From: Bacteroidaceae bacterium
GTDB lineage: Bacteria; Bacteroidota; Bacteroidia; Bacteroidales; Barnesiellaceae_A
Length of the DNA: 39,531 nt
Direction of reading: 5' to 3'
NCBI GenBank assembly: GCA_017935645.1
Contig: JAGBHF010000005.1
Coordinates: 1-39,531, forward strand
A model generated the notes under the pieces. The model searched no databases. It had not been told where the DNA came from and worked only from the letters and a program-made list of their open reading frames with translations. The position numbers and the translations under genes are program-made. This document shows, piece by piece, positions 33,460-39,531 of this stretch (position 1 is its first letter; every line of letters begins with the position of its first letter).

Positions 33460-34272
33460 TTACTCTTGTGTTTCAGTTTTAGGGGCTTCTTCAGTGTATT
33501 TATACACTTTTACTCGGGCATAACGCACTACCTTTTCAGTGTCGACATTGACAAAGCCACCACATATCAATTTTGCAATCTTGCCATTCAGTTCGGGATT
33601 GGTTGTTTCTACCGAGTCACCTTGAAGTTGTTGATGCAACTTACGATTAAACTCCTCGCCAACCTCAGGCTCGTAGTACTCAACACCGAAGTCATTATAT
33701 GCACGATCACTCAAGGCCATAATGGCACTCTTAAACTCTTTCATAAGATTACCATACAACTCCTCCCAGTTACACTCGGCATTGTCAAGTTGGTCAAAGT
33801 GCGTATAGGTATTATTAAATCGACTGTGCAAGTCAAGCAAGGCCTTCAAATAGGGCTGGGTTATCTTCACAAAGAAGTCACCTTTATATTGCTCCAACTC
33901 CTTGTGCATGGCACGCATGTTCTCATCTTGTCTTTCACGAAATCCGAGCAATACTTTATACTCGTCCATCAAAGCCTTTTGAGCAACAGCCTGTTCCTTT
34001 AGCTCGTTGAGCGTTGCATTGAGGGTCTCAAATGCAGGAGCATAATCAACGCCCTGTGTACACACAGGTGTTTCCTCGGCAGGCACAATGGGTGTAGGTG
34101 TAGTATTTTCTTCAGTACTACTCATGCCTTCTATCACTTTCTTCAGACGTTCTATCTCGGCATCCTTTGCTTTATTTTCATCTTCAAGCATAGCATATTC
34201 CGATTTCAAACGCTCAATCGTTTGCTCAAAGCTCTTCAACTCGTGCTCGTTATTATTTCCAAATAAGCCCAT
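33460..34272 (-). CDS. GrpE-like nucleotide-exchange factor with long coiled coil (divergent)
   Basis: 270 residues. Residues about 8-48 form a heptad-rich coiled coil (ELKSFEQTIERLKSEYAMLE). A Thr/Pro-rich linker (about 51-72) follows, then a second long helical stretch (about 75-135). The C-terminal third resembles the GrpE beta domain: FGVEYYEPEVGEEFNRKLHQ, then KIAKLICGGFVNVD and ARVKVYKY, in the same order as GrpE's GVExIxxxGxxFDPxxH and GY...RxAxVxV. It is longer than GrpE (about 190). Its place directly before an Hsp70 gene supports a role as that chaperone's exchange factor. It is probably not the housekeeping grpE, which normally accompanies dnaJ. Confidence 0.72.
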   Translation of the reverse strand: MGLFGNNNEHELKSFEQTIERLKSEYAMLEDENKAKDAEIERLKKVIEGMSSTEENTTPTPIVPAEETPVCTQGVDYAPAFETLNATLNELKEQAVAQKALMDEYKVLLGFRERQDENMRAMHKELEQYKGDFFVKITQPYLKALLDLHSRFNNTYTHFDQLDNAECNWEELYGNLMKEFKSAIMALSDRAYNDFGVEYYEPEVGEEFNRKLHQQLQGDSVETTNPELNGKIAKLICGGFVNVDTEKVVRYARVKVYKYTEEAPKTETQE

Positions 34273-34305
34273 GATAAAATTGATTATATAAGGTTATATC
34301 TCTCG

Positions 34306-34336
34306 CAAATATATACATATAAATATAAATACGCAA
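34306..34336 (-). promoter_or_regulatory. Promoter of the GrpE-like/Hsp70-like operon
   Basis: On the minus strand, TTG (34334-34336), 20 bases, TATATTTG (34306-34313). It is a full consensus match about 35 bases before ATG 34272. No CIRCE-like heat-shock repeat is seen. Confidence 0.7.
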
Positions 34337-34439
34337 GTATTTTCTTAAAATTTGCAAGACAGAATGCCAATTACTTATTAATTTTATCGCACGCTCAGCC
34401 CTCTTTTGTATAGCATCTTTGCAATAAAAAGAGAGGCTT

Positions 34440-34673
34440 ATGATAAAGATTGACAAAATGACCGTTCACCTTACCACTGCTTGCATTATGTGCTTGGCAG
34501 GATTGGTTCTTATTTTCTCGGGATTCTGGGTAGCGCCCGAAGGAGAAATACACAACAGCGTACTGATAGCCTTTGGAGAGGTAGTGACCTTTGCAGGAGC
34601 ATTATTCGGAGTTGACTACAGCTATCGAGTGCGCACATACACCCCCTGCAACAAGGATGGAGGTGAAAAATGA
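34440..34673 (+). CDS. Small two-helix membrane protein, holin-like
   Basis: 77 residues with two hydrophobic segments (about 11-31, LTTACIMCLAGLVLIFSGFW; about 41-59, SVLIAFGEVVTFAGALFGV) and a short charged tail, the size and topology of small phage holins. It is preceded by a purine-rich AGAGAGG ribosome-binding site (34430-34436), which is uncommon in Bacteroidetes. Its stop overlaps the start of the M15 peptidase gene (ATGA). Function is inferred from context; the sequence itself is not diagnostic. Confidence 0.6.
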   Translation: MIKIDKMTVHLTTACIMCLAGLVLIFSGFWVAPEGEIHNSVLIAFGEVVTFAGALFGVDYSYRVRTYTPCNKDGGEK

Positions 34674-35077
34674 AATATTTTACAATCGAAGAACTCACAG
34701 ATAGTATTGTCGCACGACAATTGCACATCGACAACACTCCTACTCCCGAGGCGAACAAAAACCTCGAAGCTCTTGTCGAGCATATCCTTGACCCGGCTCG
34801 CGAGATTTTGGGCAAACCTATTCGCGTCAATAGCGGCTATCGCTGTGCCACACTCAACAATTGTGTTGGCGGTGTGGCAAACAGCCAACATCTAAAAGGG
34901 GAGGCTGCCGATATTGGCACCGGCTCACCCGAGGGAAACCGTATATTGTTTGATATACTTCTCAACATGCCATTCGACCAACTGATATGGGAGCGAGGCA
35001 ACAAGCACGGGCCGGCATGGATACATGTAAGCTACTGTCGCAACGGCAACAACCGAGGGGAGGTAATACACTTATGA
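34670..35077 (+). CDS. M15-family peptidase (phage endolysin-like)
   Basis: 135 residues with the Peptidase_M15 (DD-/LD-carboxypeptidase) fold: ILGKPIRVNSGYRCATLN, zinc-ligand segment SQHLKGEAADI (His and Asp), and WIHVSY with the third ligand His. There is no signal peptide, as in phage endolysins released through a holin. A strong Shine-Dalgarno GGAGGTG (34659-34665) stands 4 bases before the ATG. The gene overlaps both neighbours by ATGA. It would cut peptidoglycan cross-links; the substrate bond is assumed from the family. Confidence 0.85.
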   Translation: MKYFTIEELTDSIVARQLHIDNTPTPEANKNLEALVEHILDPAREILGKPIRVNSGYRCATLNNCVGGVANSQHLKGEAADIGTGSPEGNRILFDILLNMPFDQLIWERGNKHGPAWIHVSYCRNGNNRGEVIHL

Positions 35078-35511
35078 AATGGAGAATTATCGCAACAGCT
35101 ACTATGCTCGCAACACTCTTTGCAGCTTGCACAAAGACCATATACATCCCACTCGAACAGCGACATACCGAAGTCATATCCTTGAAAGACACAATCGTAG
35201 AGGTAATCACACCTGGAGAGTCGCACAGTAACCACACCGGTGATACGACAAGCACTCTGAGCAGCCGGGGTGCTACAAGCACTGCAACATTCAGTAATGG
35301 CAAGCTATCGCACACACTCATCATACATCCGCGTCGCGACAGCATAGCCATACAAGTGCGCGATGTTCACACAATCGACTCTATACCCTACCCCTTACCT
35401 GCGAGCGAAAAACAAACGGATAGTGAGAAGAGGCATGCACGCGATATAGCAACAGCAATAACACTCACAGCGTTGATTGTAGCAATTTTGATATGCAAAC
35501 ACCGAGATTGA
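35074..35511 (+). CDS. Spanin/Rz-like lipoprotein with C-terminal membrane segment
   Basis: 145 residues from ATG 35074, which overlaps the M15 stop. The N-terminus is a lipoprotein signal (MKWRIIATATMLATLFAAC). The middle reads VISLKDTIVEVITPG, then STATFSNGKLSHTLIIHP, a pattern I associate with proteins placed after M15 or amidase lysins in Bacteroides prophages. A hydrophobic helix (IATAITLTALIVAILIC) is near the C-terminus. A lipid anchor plus a transmembrane helix would let it span the envelope like a unimolecular spanin. GGGGAGGT (35057-35064) is its ribosome-binding site. The spanin role is inferred. Confidence 0.6.
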   Translation: MKWRIIATATMLATLFAACTKTIYIPLEQRHTEVISLKDTIVEVITPGESHSNHTGDTTSTLSSRGATSTATFSNGKLSHTLIIHPRRDSIAIQVRDVHTIDSIPYPLPASEKQTDSEKRHARDIATAITLTALIVAILICKHRD

Positions 35512-35607
35512 GTTTAATTCGACCACAATAGAGTGCTATTTGAACAACAATAACAAATTGTAAGCAAAAAAGTGAGCGCGAAATTTCGTATATCGAAAGA
35601 AAACAAT

Positions 35608-35615
35608 TAATTTTG
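35608..35615 (+). promoter_or_regulatory. -7 element of the TPR protein gene
   Basis: TAATTTTG matches TAnnTTTG, about 55 bases before ATG 35670. The -33 position reads TTC, a weak match. Confidence 0.5.
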
Positions 35616-35669
35616 TCGGTCGAATGCAAAATGCACTCAGAAACAAGGAATAAAAAAATAAACAAGGAT

Positions 35670-36326
35670 ATGACAGAACAAAAAAAGGACGAAATGGTAC
35701 AAGAGGTTTCGTCATCAGAAAGATTTTTAGTAAAAAACCAAAAGACAATCATGACTGTCTTGGTAGCAATCATCGCAGTTATTGCATTGGTATTGGCAGT
35801 AAAACAATTCTATTTTGAGCCCCGCGAAGTAAAAGCACAAGAAGCTTTGTTCCAATCGGTATTGGCATTTGAACAAGACTCACTCGACCTCGCATTGAAC
35901 GGCAACGACGAGTTTGATGGCTTGCTCACTGTTATCGACAACTATGGTTCTACCAAAGCCGGCAACATCGCCAACGTATATGCAGGCTTGGCTTACTACA
36001 ACAAGGGCGAATATGAGAATGCTAAGAACTATTTGAGCAAATTCAGCGCCAACGATGTATTGCTCTCACCCGCAGTTACAGCCGCCATTGGTAACGCTCT
36101 CGTTAACATGGACAATGCTGCCGAGGCTGTTAAATACTTCGAGAAAGCCGCTAAAGTTGCCGATAACGCTGTATTCTCACCCATCTACTTGATTAAAGCC
36201 GCTAACGTATATGAAAAACTCGGCAACAAAGCTGCCGCTTTGAAAGTATACGAGCAAATCAAGAACGAATATCCCACTTCACAACAAGCCTCTACAATCG
36301 ATTCATATATCGAGCGTGTAAAATAA
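35670..36326 (+). CDS. TPR-containing membrane-anchored protein (YfgM-like)
   Basis: 218 residues. ATG 35670 starts MTEQKKDEMVQEVSS; an upstream TTG frame from 35613 overlaps the promoter. There is one membrane segment at about 27-47 (TIMTVLVAIIAVIALVLAV), then TPR helices: IANVYAGLAYYNKGEYENAK, AAIGNALVNMDNAAEAVKYF, IKAANVYEKLGNKAAALKVY. The layout of a short cytoplasmic N-terminus and periplasmic TPRs is that of YfgM/Tol-Pal-associated tetratricopeptide proteins. The partner is unknown. A terminator follows. Confidence 0.82.
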   Translation: MTEQKKDEMVQEVSSSERFLVKNQKTIMTVLVAIIAVIALVLAVKQFYFEPREVKAQEALFQSVLAFEQDSLDLALNGNDEFDGLLTVIDNYGSTKAGNIANVYAGLAYYNKGEYENAKNYLSKFSANDVLLSPAVTAAIGNALVNMDNAAEAVKYFEKAAKVADNAVFSPIYLIKAANVYEKLGNKAAALKVYEQIKNEYPTSQQASTIDSYIERVK

Positions 36327-36353
36327 TTGAAGTTCAATAAGTACAATATTCAT

Positions 36354-36385
36354 GGGGCTGTGACATCTTAGCGCAGCCCCTTTTT
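36354..36385 (+). terminator. Intrinsic terminator after the TPR gene
   Basis: GGGGCTG (36354-36360) pairs with CAGCCCC (36374-36380), with a T-run after. ribH begins 18 bases later, so ribH would need read-through or a promoter that I cannot see. Confidence 0.85.
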
Positions 36386-36402
36386 ATAAATTCACCGTTA
36401 CT

Positions 36403-36924
36403 ATGGCAAATGTAAGCGATAATGTTCAAGTATTTATGGCAGGTATGCCATCGGCCGAGCATTGCAAAAAATTAAGAGTAGGTATCGTCGCCGCTGAGTG
36501 GAACGACAACGTAATTTCGCCTTTACTACAAGGTGCTATCGACACTCTCACCGAGAACAATGTATGCCCCGAGAATATCTTCATCTCGCGCGTACCGGGC
36601 ACTGTAGAACTCACTTACGGAGCCAAGTGCATGATTGAGAGCCTTTGTCCTGACGCTGTAATTGTATTGGGTTGCGTTGTTCGTGGTGATACTCCACACT
36701 TCGACTACGTATGCGACAGCGTTACTCAAGGCGTTACCGAACTGAACCTTCGCGAGCGTGTACCCGTTATATTTGGCGTCATCACCACCAACAACATGGA
36801 ACAAGCACTCGACCGCGCAGGTGGCAAGGTTGGCAATAAGGGCAGTGAATGTGCGGCAACGGCATTGAAGATGACTGCACTGAAAGCAACTGCACTCAAC
36901 GGCGAAGAAAAAAGCCTGTTGTAA
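36403..36924 (+). CDS. ribH: 6,7-dimethyl-8-ribityllumazine synthase
   Basis: 173 residues. It catalyses the penultimate step of riboflavin synthesis, from 5-amino-6-ribitylaminouracil and dihydroxybutanone phosphate. Visible are [20 protein letters not shown] (substrate-binding N-terminus), [12 protein letters not shown], and the catalytic loop [15 protein letters not shown] with His. [20 protein letters not shown] follows. The last 15 residues ([15 protein letters not shown]) are a simple Ala/Lys tail. Its start lies close to the terminator of the TPR gene. No other rib gene is in the window. Confidence 0.96.
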   Translation: MANVSDNVQVFMAGMPSAEHCKKLRVGIVAAEWNDNVISPLLQGAIDTLTENNVCPENIFISRVPGTVELTYGAKCMIESLCPDAVIVLGCVVRGDTPHFDYVCDSVTQGVTELNLRERVPVIFGVITTNNMEQALDRAGGKVGNKGSECAATALKMTALKATALNGEEKSLL

Positions 36925-36999
36925 ACAATTGCTAAACAACATATTGCAGAAAAGCAAAGGAAAAACTTTAAATAAAATCGAAAAAAGTAACACAAAAAG

Positions 37000-37031
37000 T
37001 TGCATAATCGATATATTTATACTTATCTTTG
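37000..37031 (+). promoter_or_regulatory. Promoter of tRNA-Tyr
   Basis: TTG (37000-37002), 21 bases, TATCTTTG (37024-37031). The tRNA starts 12 bases after the -7 box. Confidence 0.7.
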
Positions 37032-37042
37032 CACTCGCAAAC

Positions 37043-37125
37043 GGGCGAATACCAGAGTGGCCAAATGGGGCAGACTGTAAATCTGCTGGTTTTTACCTTC
37101 GGTGGTTCGAATCCATCTTCGCCCA
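37043..37125 (+). tRNA. tRNA-Tyr (anticodon GTA)
   Basis: An 83-base class II tRNA with a long variable arm. The acceptor GGGCGAA (37043-37049) pairs with TTCGCCC (37118-37124), discriminator A at 37125. The anticodon loop CTGTAAA within CAGA...TCTG gives GTA. The T arm holds GGTTCGAATCC. The 3' CCA is not encoded, so it must be added enzymatically. Confidence 0.96.
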
Positions 37126-37130
37126 CAAAG

Positions 37131-37158
37131 AAAGCTGTCTCAATCGACAGCTTTTTTT
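37131..37158 (+). terminator. Terminator after tRNA-Tyr
   Basis: AAAGCTGTC (37131-37139) pairs with GACAGCTTT (37146-37154) over a 6-base loop, followed by T residues. Confidence 0.9.
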
Positions 37159-37209
37159 GTATATACTTACGTAACACCTTATAATACCAACCCTCAACCA
37201 CCAATCATC

Positions 37210-37956
37210 ATGGATACACTGGAACTTTTGCGCAACAGACGCACCATCAGACGATACAACAACACACCCATAAGTGATGAACTGCTCAACGAGTTATTAG
37301 AAATAGCCTTCCGCGCTCCCACTACCGGTGGCATGCAGCTTTATAGCGTTGTAGTAACTCGCAACGACGAGATGAAACAACGCTTGGCTCCTACACACTT
37401 CAACCAACCTACCGTTACGAGCGCTCCCGTCGTGCTCACTTTCTGCGCCGACTTCAACCGCTTTGTCAAATGGTGCGAGGCAAGCAATGCACAACCCGGA
37501 TACGACAATTTCATATCATTCAATACAGCAATGATTGACACACTCTTGGTTGCACAGCAATTCAACACGGCAGCCGAAGCTCGCGGATTGGGTTGTTGTT
37601 ACTTAGGAACTACCACCTATAATGCTCCCCAAATAGCCGAGATACTCAATCTGCCCCAACGAGTTGTTCCCGTAACTACACTCACCGTTGGATATCCCGA
37701 GAGCATGCCCGAGCAAGTCGAGCGACTCCCTATCGAGGCCTGTATTCATCATGAACAGTACCAAGACTATACGACCGAACGCATCAAAGAATTGCATGCC
37801 GAAAAGGAGTCACTGCCCATCAATCGACACTATGTCGAAGAGAATGGCAAAGAGACTCTTGCACAGGTATTCACCGATATTCGTTATACCCGCAAAGACA
37901 ACGAATACTTCTCGCAAGTGTGGAAAGAATTTATCGCCTCACAAGGTTTCAAATAA
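37210..37956 (+). CDS. Nitroreductase-family FMN oxidoreductase
   Basis: 248 residues from ATG 37210; the longer frame from 37102 would start inside the tRNA and is rejected. The FMN-binding N-terminus is LRNRRTIRRYNNTPISDELL, then AFRAPTTGGMQLYSVVVT. A central segment, ARGLGCCYLGTTTYNAPQIA, matches the nitroreductase core, and VPVTTLTVGYP is the usual late strand. The C-terminus (HYVEENGKETLAQVFTDIRY) resembles NfsA/FRP-type enzymes. It probably reduces nitro or quinone compounds with NAD(P)H; the physiological substrate is unknown. Confidence 0.9.
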   Translation: MDTLELLRNRRTIRRYNNTPISDELLNELLEIAFRAPTTGGMQLYSVVVTRNDEMKQRLAPTHFNQPTVTSAPVVLTFCADFNRFVKWCEASNAQPGYDNFISFNTAMIDTLLVAQQFNTAAEARGLGCCYLGTTTYNAPQIAEILNLPQRVVPVTTLTVGYPESMPEQVERLPIEACIHHEQYQDYTTERIKELHAEKESLPINRHYVEENGKETLAQVFTDIRYTRKDNEYFSQVWKEFIASQGFK

Positions 37957-37978
37957 AAGCCATACGATAGTAAACAGC

Positions 37979-38019
37979 AAGCCCTATTACACTGCATCTA
38001 CCGCTGTGCAATAGGGCTT
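37979..38019. terminator. Bidirectional terminator between nitroreductase and CotH genes
   Basis: AAGCCCTATT (37979-37988) pairs with AATAGGGCTT (38010-38019), with partial extra pairing in the loop (ACA/TGT). It lies between convergent genes. Confidence 0.8.
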
Positions 38020-38039
38020 TACTATGCTTATACACCGAC

Positions 38040-39531
38040 TTATTCTACAAGCAATCGACCACGACACACATGGTTATGTTCATCACTTATGGCTACAATA
38101 TACAATCCGGCTTGTAGCTCATTACTATCTACGACAACATTATTGTTGACATCGGCCACGTGCTGTGCCGAGTATACAATCTTTCCATCAATCAAGGCAA
38201 TAACAACATTTACCACACCACGCACACAAGCAATCTTGATATCATCACCCTGCTCGATATAGTTAGACACCATAACAATTTCGTTATCGTCGGTCACTTT
38301 TTTATCAATATCGGCACGTTTCCGCCATATCAGGTCAAGAAAATTGATGCGAGCCTCCACATATTCTCTCAACGCTTGAACCTCGGCCTCATACGAGCCA
38401 TGTACCGAATATTCATAGTGTACACGGGTATCGAGCGTAGGCCATATCTCGTAGTTGATTTTTTGCGATTCGTCCAATAAGATGGCTGTGCTATCGATAT
38501 AATTCAGCATGAACTCTTTGATATTTTCAGCCCCCATCTCTACCCAACGCTTCTTCACGAGTTTTTGCAATGTCTCATCCTCCCACCATCGCTTTATCCA
38601 TGTCTTTGGGTCGCAACCCGACATGCGCATAAATTTTTCGGTAGCATTTCCTATACGATAGTCATTATTGAAAGCAATATCGAAATCCCATAGAGGACCA
38701 AACCTAAACTTTTCGTCACGCTCCTTATACATATATGTGCTCCACCATGAGTCGGAGTTGCCAAACAGCTCACAAGCTATATACCAATTGACCCATGATG
38801 CTTCATCGATATAATGCCGCCAACCCTTTTCGGGGTCATCAAACCGCCCCGAGAAGAGTGCATTCTCCATACGTTGAGTATATTGGTGAATATAGTTCTT
38901 TTGCGATGCATTGATTTCATCATCTTTGGGATACTTGATAGTTACTTTCATTCCCTTCGCGGTCTCAAACCACGATATTTCGCTATCGGCAAATCCATCT
39001 ACCTCAATAAGATACCCTCCGGTAATTTCGGGATCGCCATGTTCAACATCGGTCGATTGTTCCATAACCGACACACGCTTCTTCTTCACCTCCACTTGGT
39101 CTGTGAGGAGATAACTACCTATATTCTCACCATTGAGCACCACATCGACAAACGTAACCGATGGGGTAAACTCAAAGTCAAACAAGGCGCGAGCAGTCTC
39201 AAATGCCAGGGCATTGCGCAACAAAGACTTGTCGGCATAGTTGGCCAAGAGCACCCAATTCTTCTCTTTGGCATCATTCCCCAAGAAGTTAATTTTCTCT
39301 TTAAATTTCAAGCGATAGGGTTTCTTTGCCATTTTCCATGTCGAGTTACCACGCCCCTTTATCTCGGCAGCGACTTCGGTAATATTATCCTCGTCATTAG
39401 CTGCACCTCTTACGGTAACTACCGCATCGACATAATCTTCTTTACTTGTAATGGCTACACCATTCTCCGTGTCGATAAAAATCGTAGGCAGATTGGTAAT
39501 GGGAACATAGACATCTTCGTTCATTTCATCA
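38040..39531 (-). CDS. CotH-kinase-family protein with C-terminal sorting-like domain (partial, N-terminus outside window)
   Basis: The frame is open to the right edge, so the ATG at 39524 is probably internal and the signal peptide lies outside. About 497 residues are seen. CotH motifs: EIKGRGNSTWKMAKKPYRLK, WVLLANYADKSLLRNALAFE, YLLTDQVEVKKKRV, and the acidic site GPLWDFDIAFNNDYR. The last 75 residues (IEQGDDIKIACVRGVVNVVI ... LQAGLYIVAISDE ... CRGRLLVE) resemble a T9SS sorting tail. CotH proteins in Bacillus are protein kinases of spore coat; in Bacteroidetes they are secreted and of unknown role. The substrate cannot be inferred. Confidence 0.88.
   Translation of the reverse strand, partial: DEMNEDVYVPITNLPTIFIDTENGVAITSKEDYVDAVVTVRGAANDEDNITEVAAEIKGRGNSTWKMAKKPYRLKFKEKINFLGNDAKEKNWVLLANYADKSLLRNALAFETARALFDFEFTPSVTFVDVVLNGENIGSYLLTDQVEVKKKRVSVMEQSTDVEHGDPEITGGYLIEVDGFADSEISWFETAKGMKVTIKYPKDDEINASQKNYIHQYTQRMENALFSGRFDDPEKGWRHYIDEASWVNWYIACELFGNSDSWWSTYMYKERDEKFRFGPLWDFDIAFNNDYRIGNATEKFMRMSGCDPKTWIKRWWEDETLQKLVKKRWVEMGAENIKEFMLNYIDSTAILLDESQKINYEIWPTLDTRVHYEYSVHGSYEAEVQALREYVEARINFLDLIWRKRADIDKKVTDDNEIVMVSNYIEQGDDIKIACVRGVVNVVIALIDGKIVYSAQHVADVNNNVVVDSNELQAGLYIVAISDEHNHVCRGRLLVE

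Noticed and set aside
34306-34440. Heat-shock CIRCE operator before the chaperone operon
   Set aside because: No TTAGCACTC-N9-GAGTGCTAA-like repeat is present; only a standard promoter is seen.
1-39531. CRISPR arrays, insertion sequences, integrases and rRNA
   Set aside because: No regularly spaced repeats, transposase or integrase motifs, or rRNA-like stretches were seen in the window.

Overview
The window is a chromosomal segment of a Bacteroidales bacterium. The evidence is a complete SusC/SusD starch-uptake locus, two secreted amylases with type IX secretion (T9SS) C-terminal tails, a CotH protein with a similar tail, and promoters of the Bacteroidetes type (TTG/TTTG, about 20 bases, TAnnTTTG) before many genes. 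The gene set fits a gut lineage, but the genus cannot be read from the sequence.

Layout. 1-4.7 kb: the 5' part of engB, a metzincin-type metalloprotease, and a CNNM/CBS membrane protein behind a long leader that may encode a 50-residue peptide. 4.8-22.5 kb: a starch utilisation locus with two divergent arms. The leftward arm carries a LacI-type regulator, an MFS sugar transporter, a SusA-like GH13 lipoprotein and a GH13 amylase with four CBM26-like modules. The rightward arm carries SusC, SusD, SusE-like and SusF-like proteins and a second T9SS-tailed GH13 enzyme. A perfect palindrome, GCAAACGTTTGC, sits between the arms. Surface amylases would cut starch, SusD/E/F bind it, SusC imports maltodextrins, the SusA-like enzyme cuts them further in the periplasm, and the MFS protein takes the products into the cytoplasm. 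LacI replaces SusR, and there is no GH97 (SusB).

22.5-23.8 kb: a small HTH regulator with a 14-bp palindrome at its start codon, then a gene-poor stretch with a strong candidate non-coding RNA on the minus strand. A second exact copy of the LacI-type palindrome lies upstream of that RNA, at almost the same spacing as at susC. 23.8-29.2 kb: lysS-gpsA-pgi and an Mrp-type ATPase, all housekeeping.

29.2-34.3 kb: an unusual chaperone locus, transcribed leftward. It encodes a divergent GrpE-like factor, an Hsp70 that ends without the usual helical lid, and an 840-residue membrane protein joining two helical repeats, two beta repeats, membrane segments, an SH3-like domain and an FKBP-type prolyl isomerase. 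I consider this the best candidate for an undescribed system. 34.4-35.5 kb: a divergent, overlapping three-gene cassette (holin-like, M15 peptidase, spanin-like lipoprotein) that looks like a phage lysis module without a phage. 35.6-39.5 kb: a TPR membrane protein, ribH, tRNA-Tyr, a nitroreductase and a partial CotH-family protein.

All calls come from reading the sequence and from family knowledge; no database search was run.
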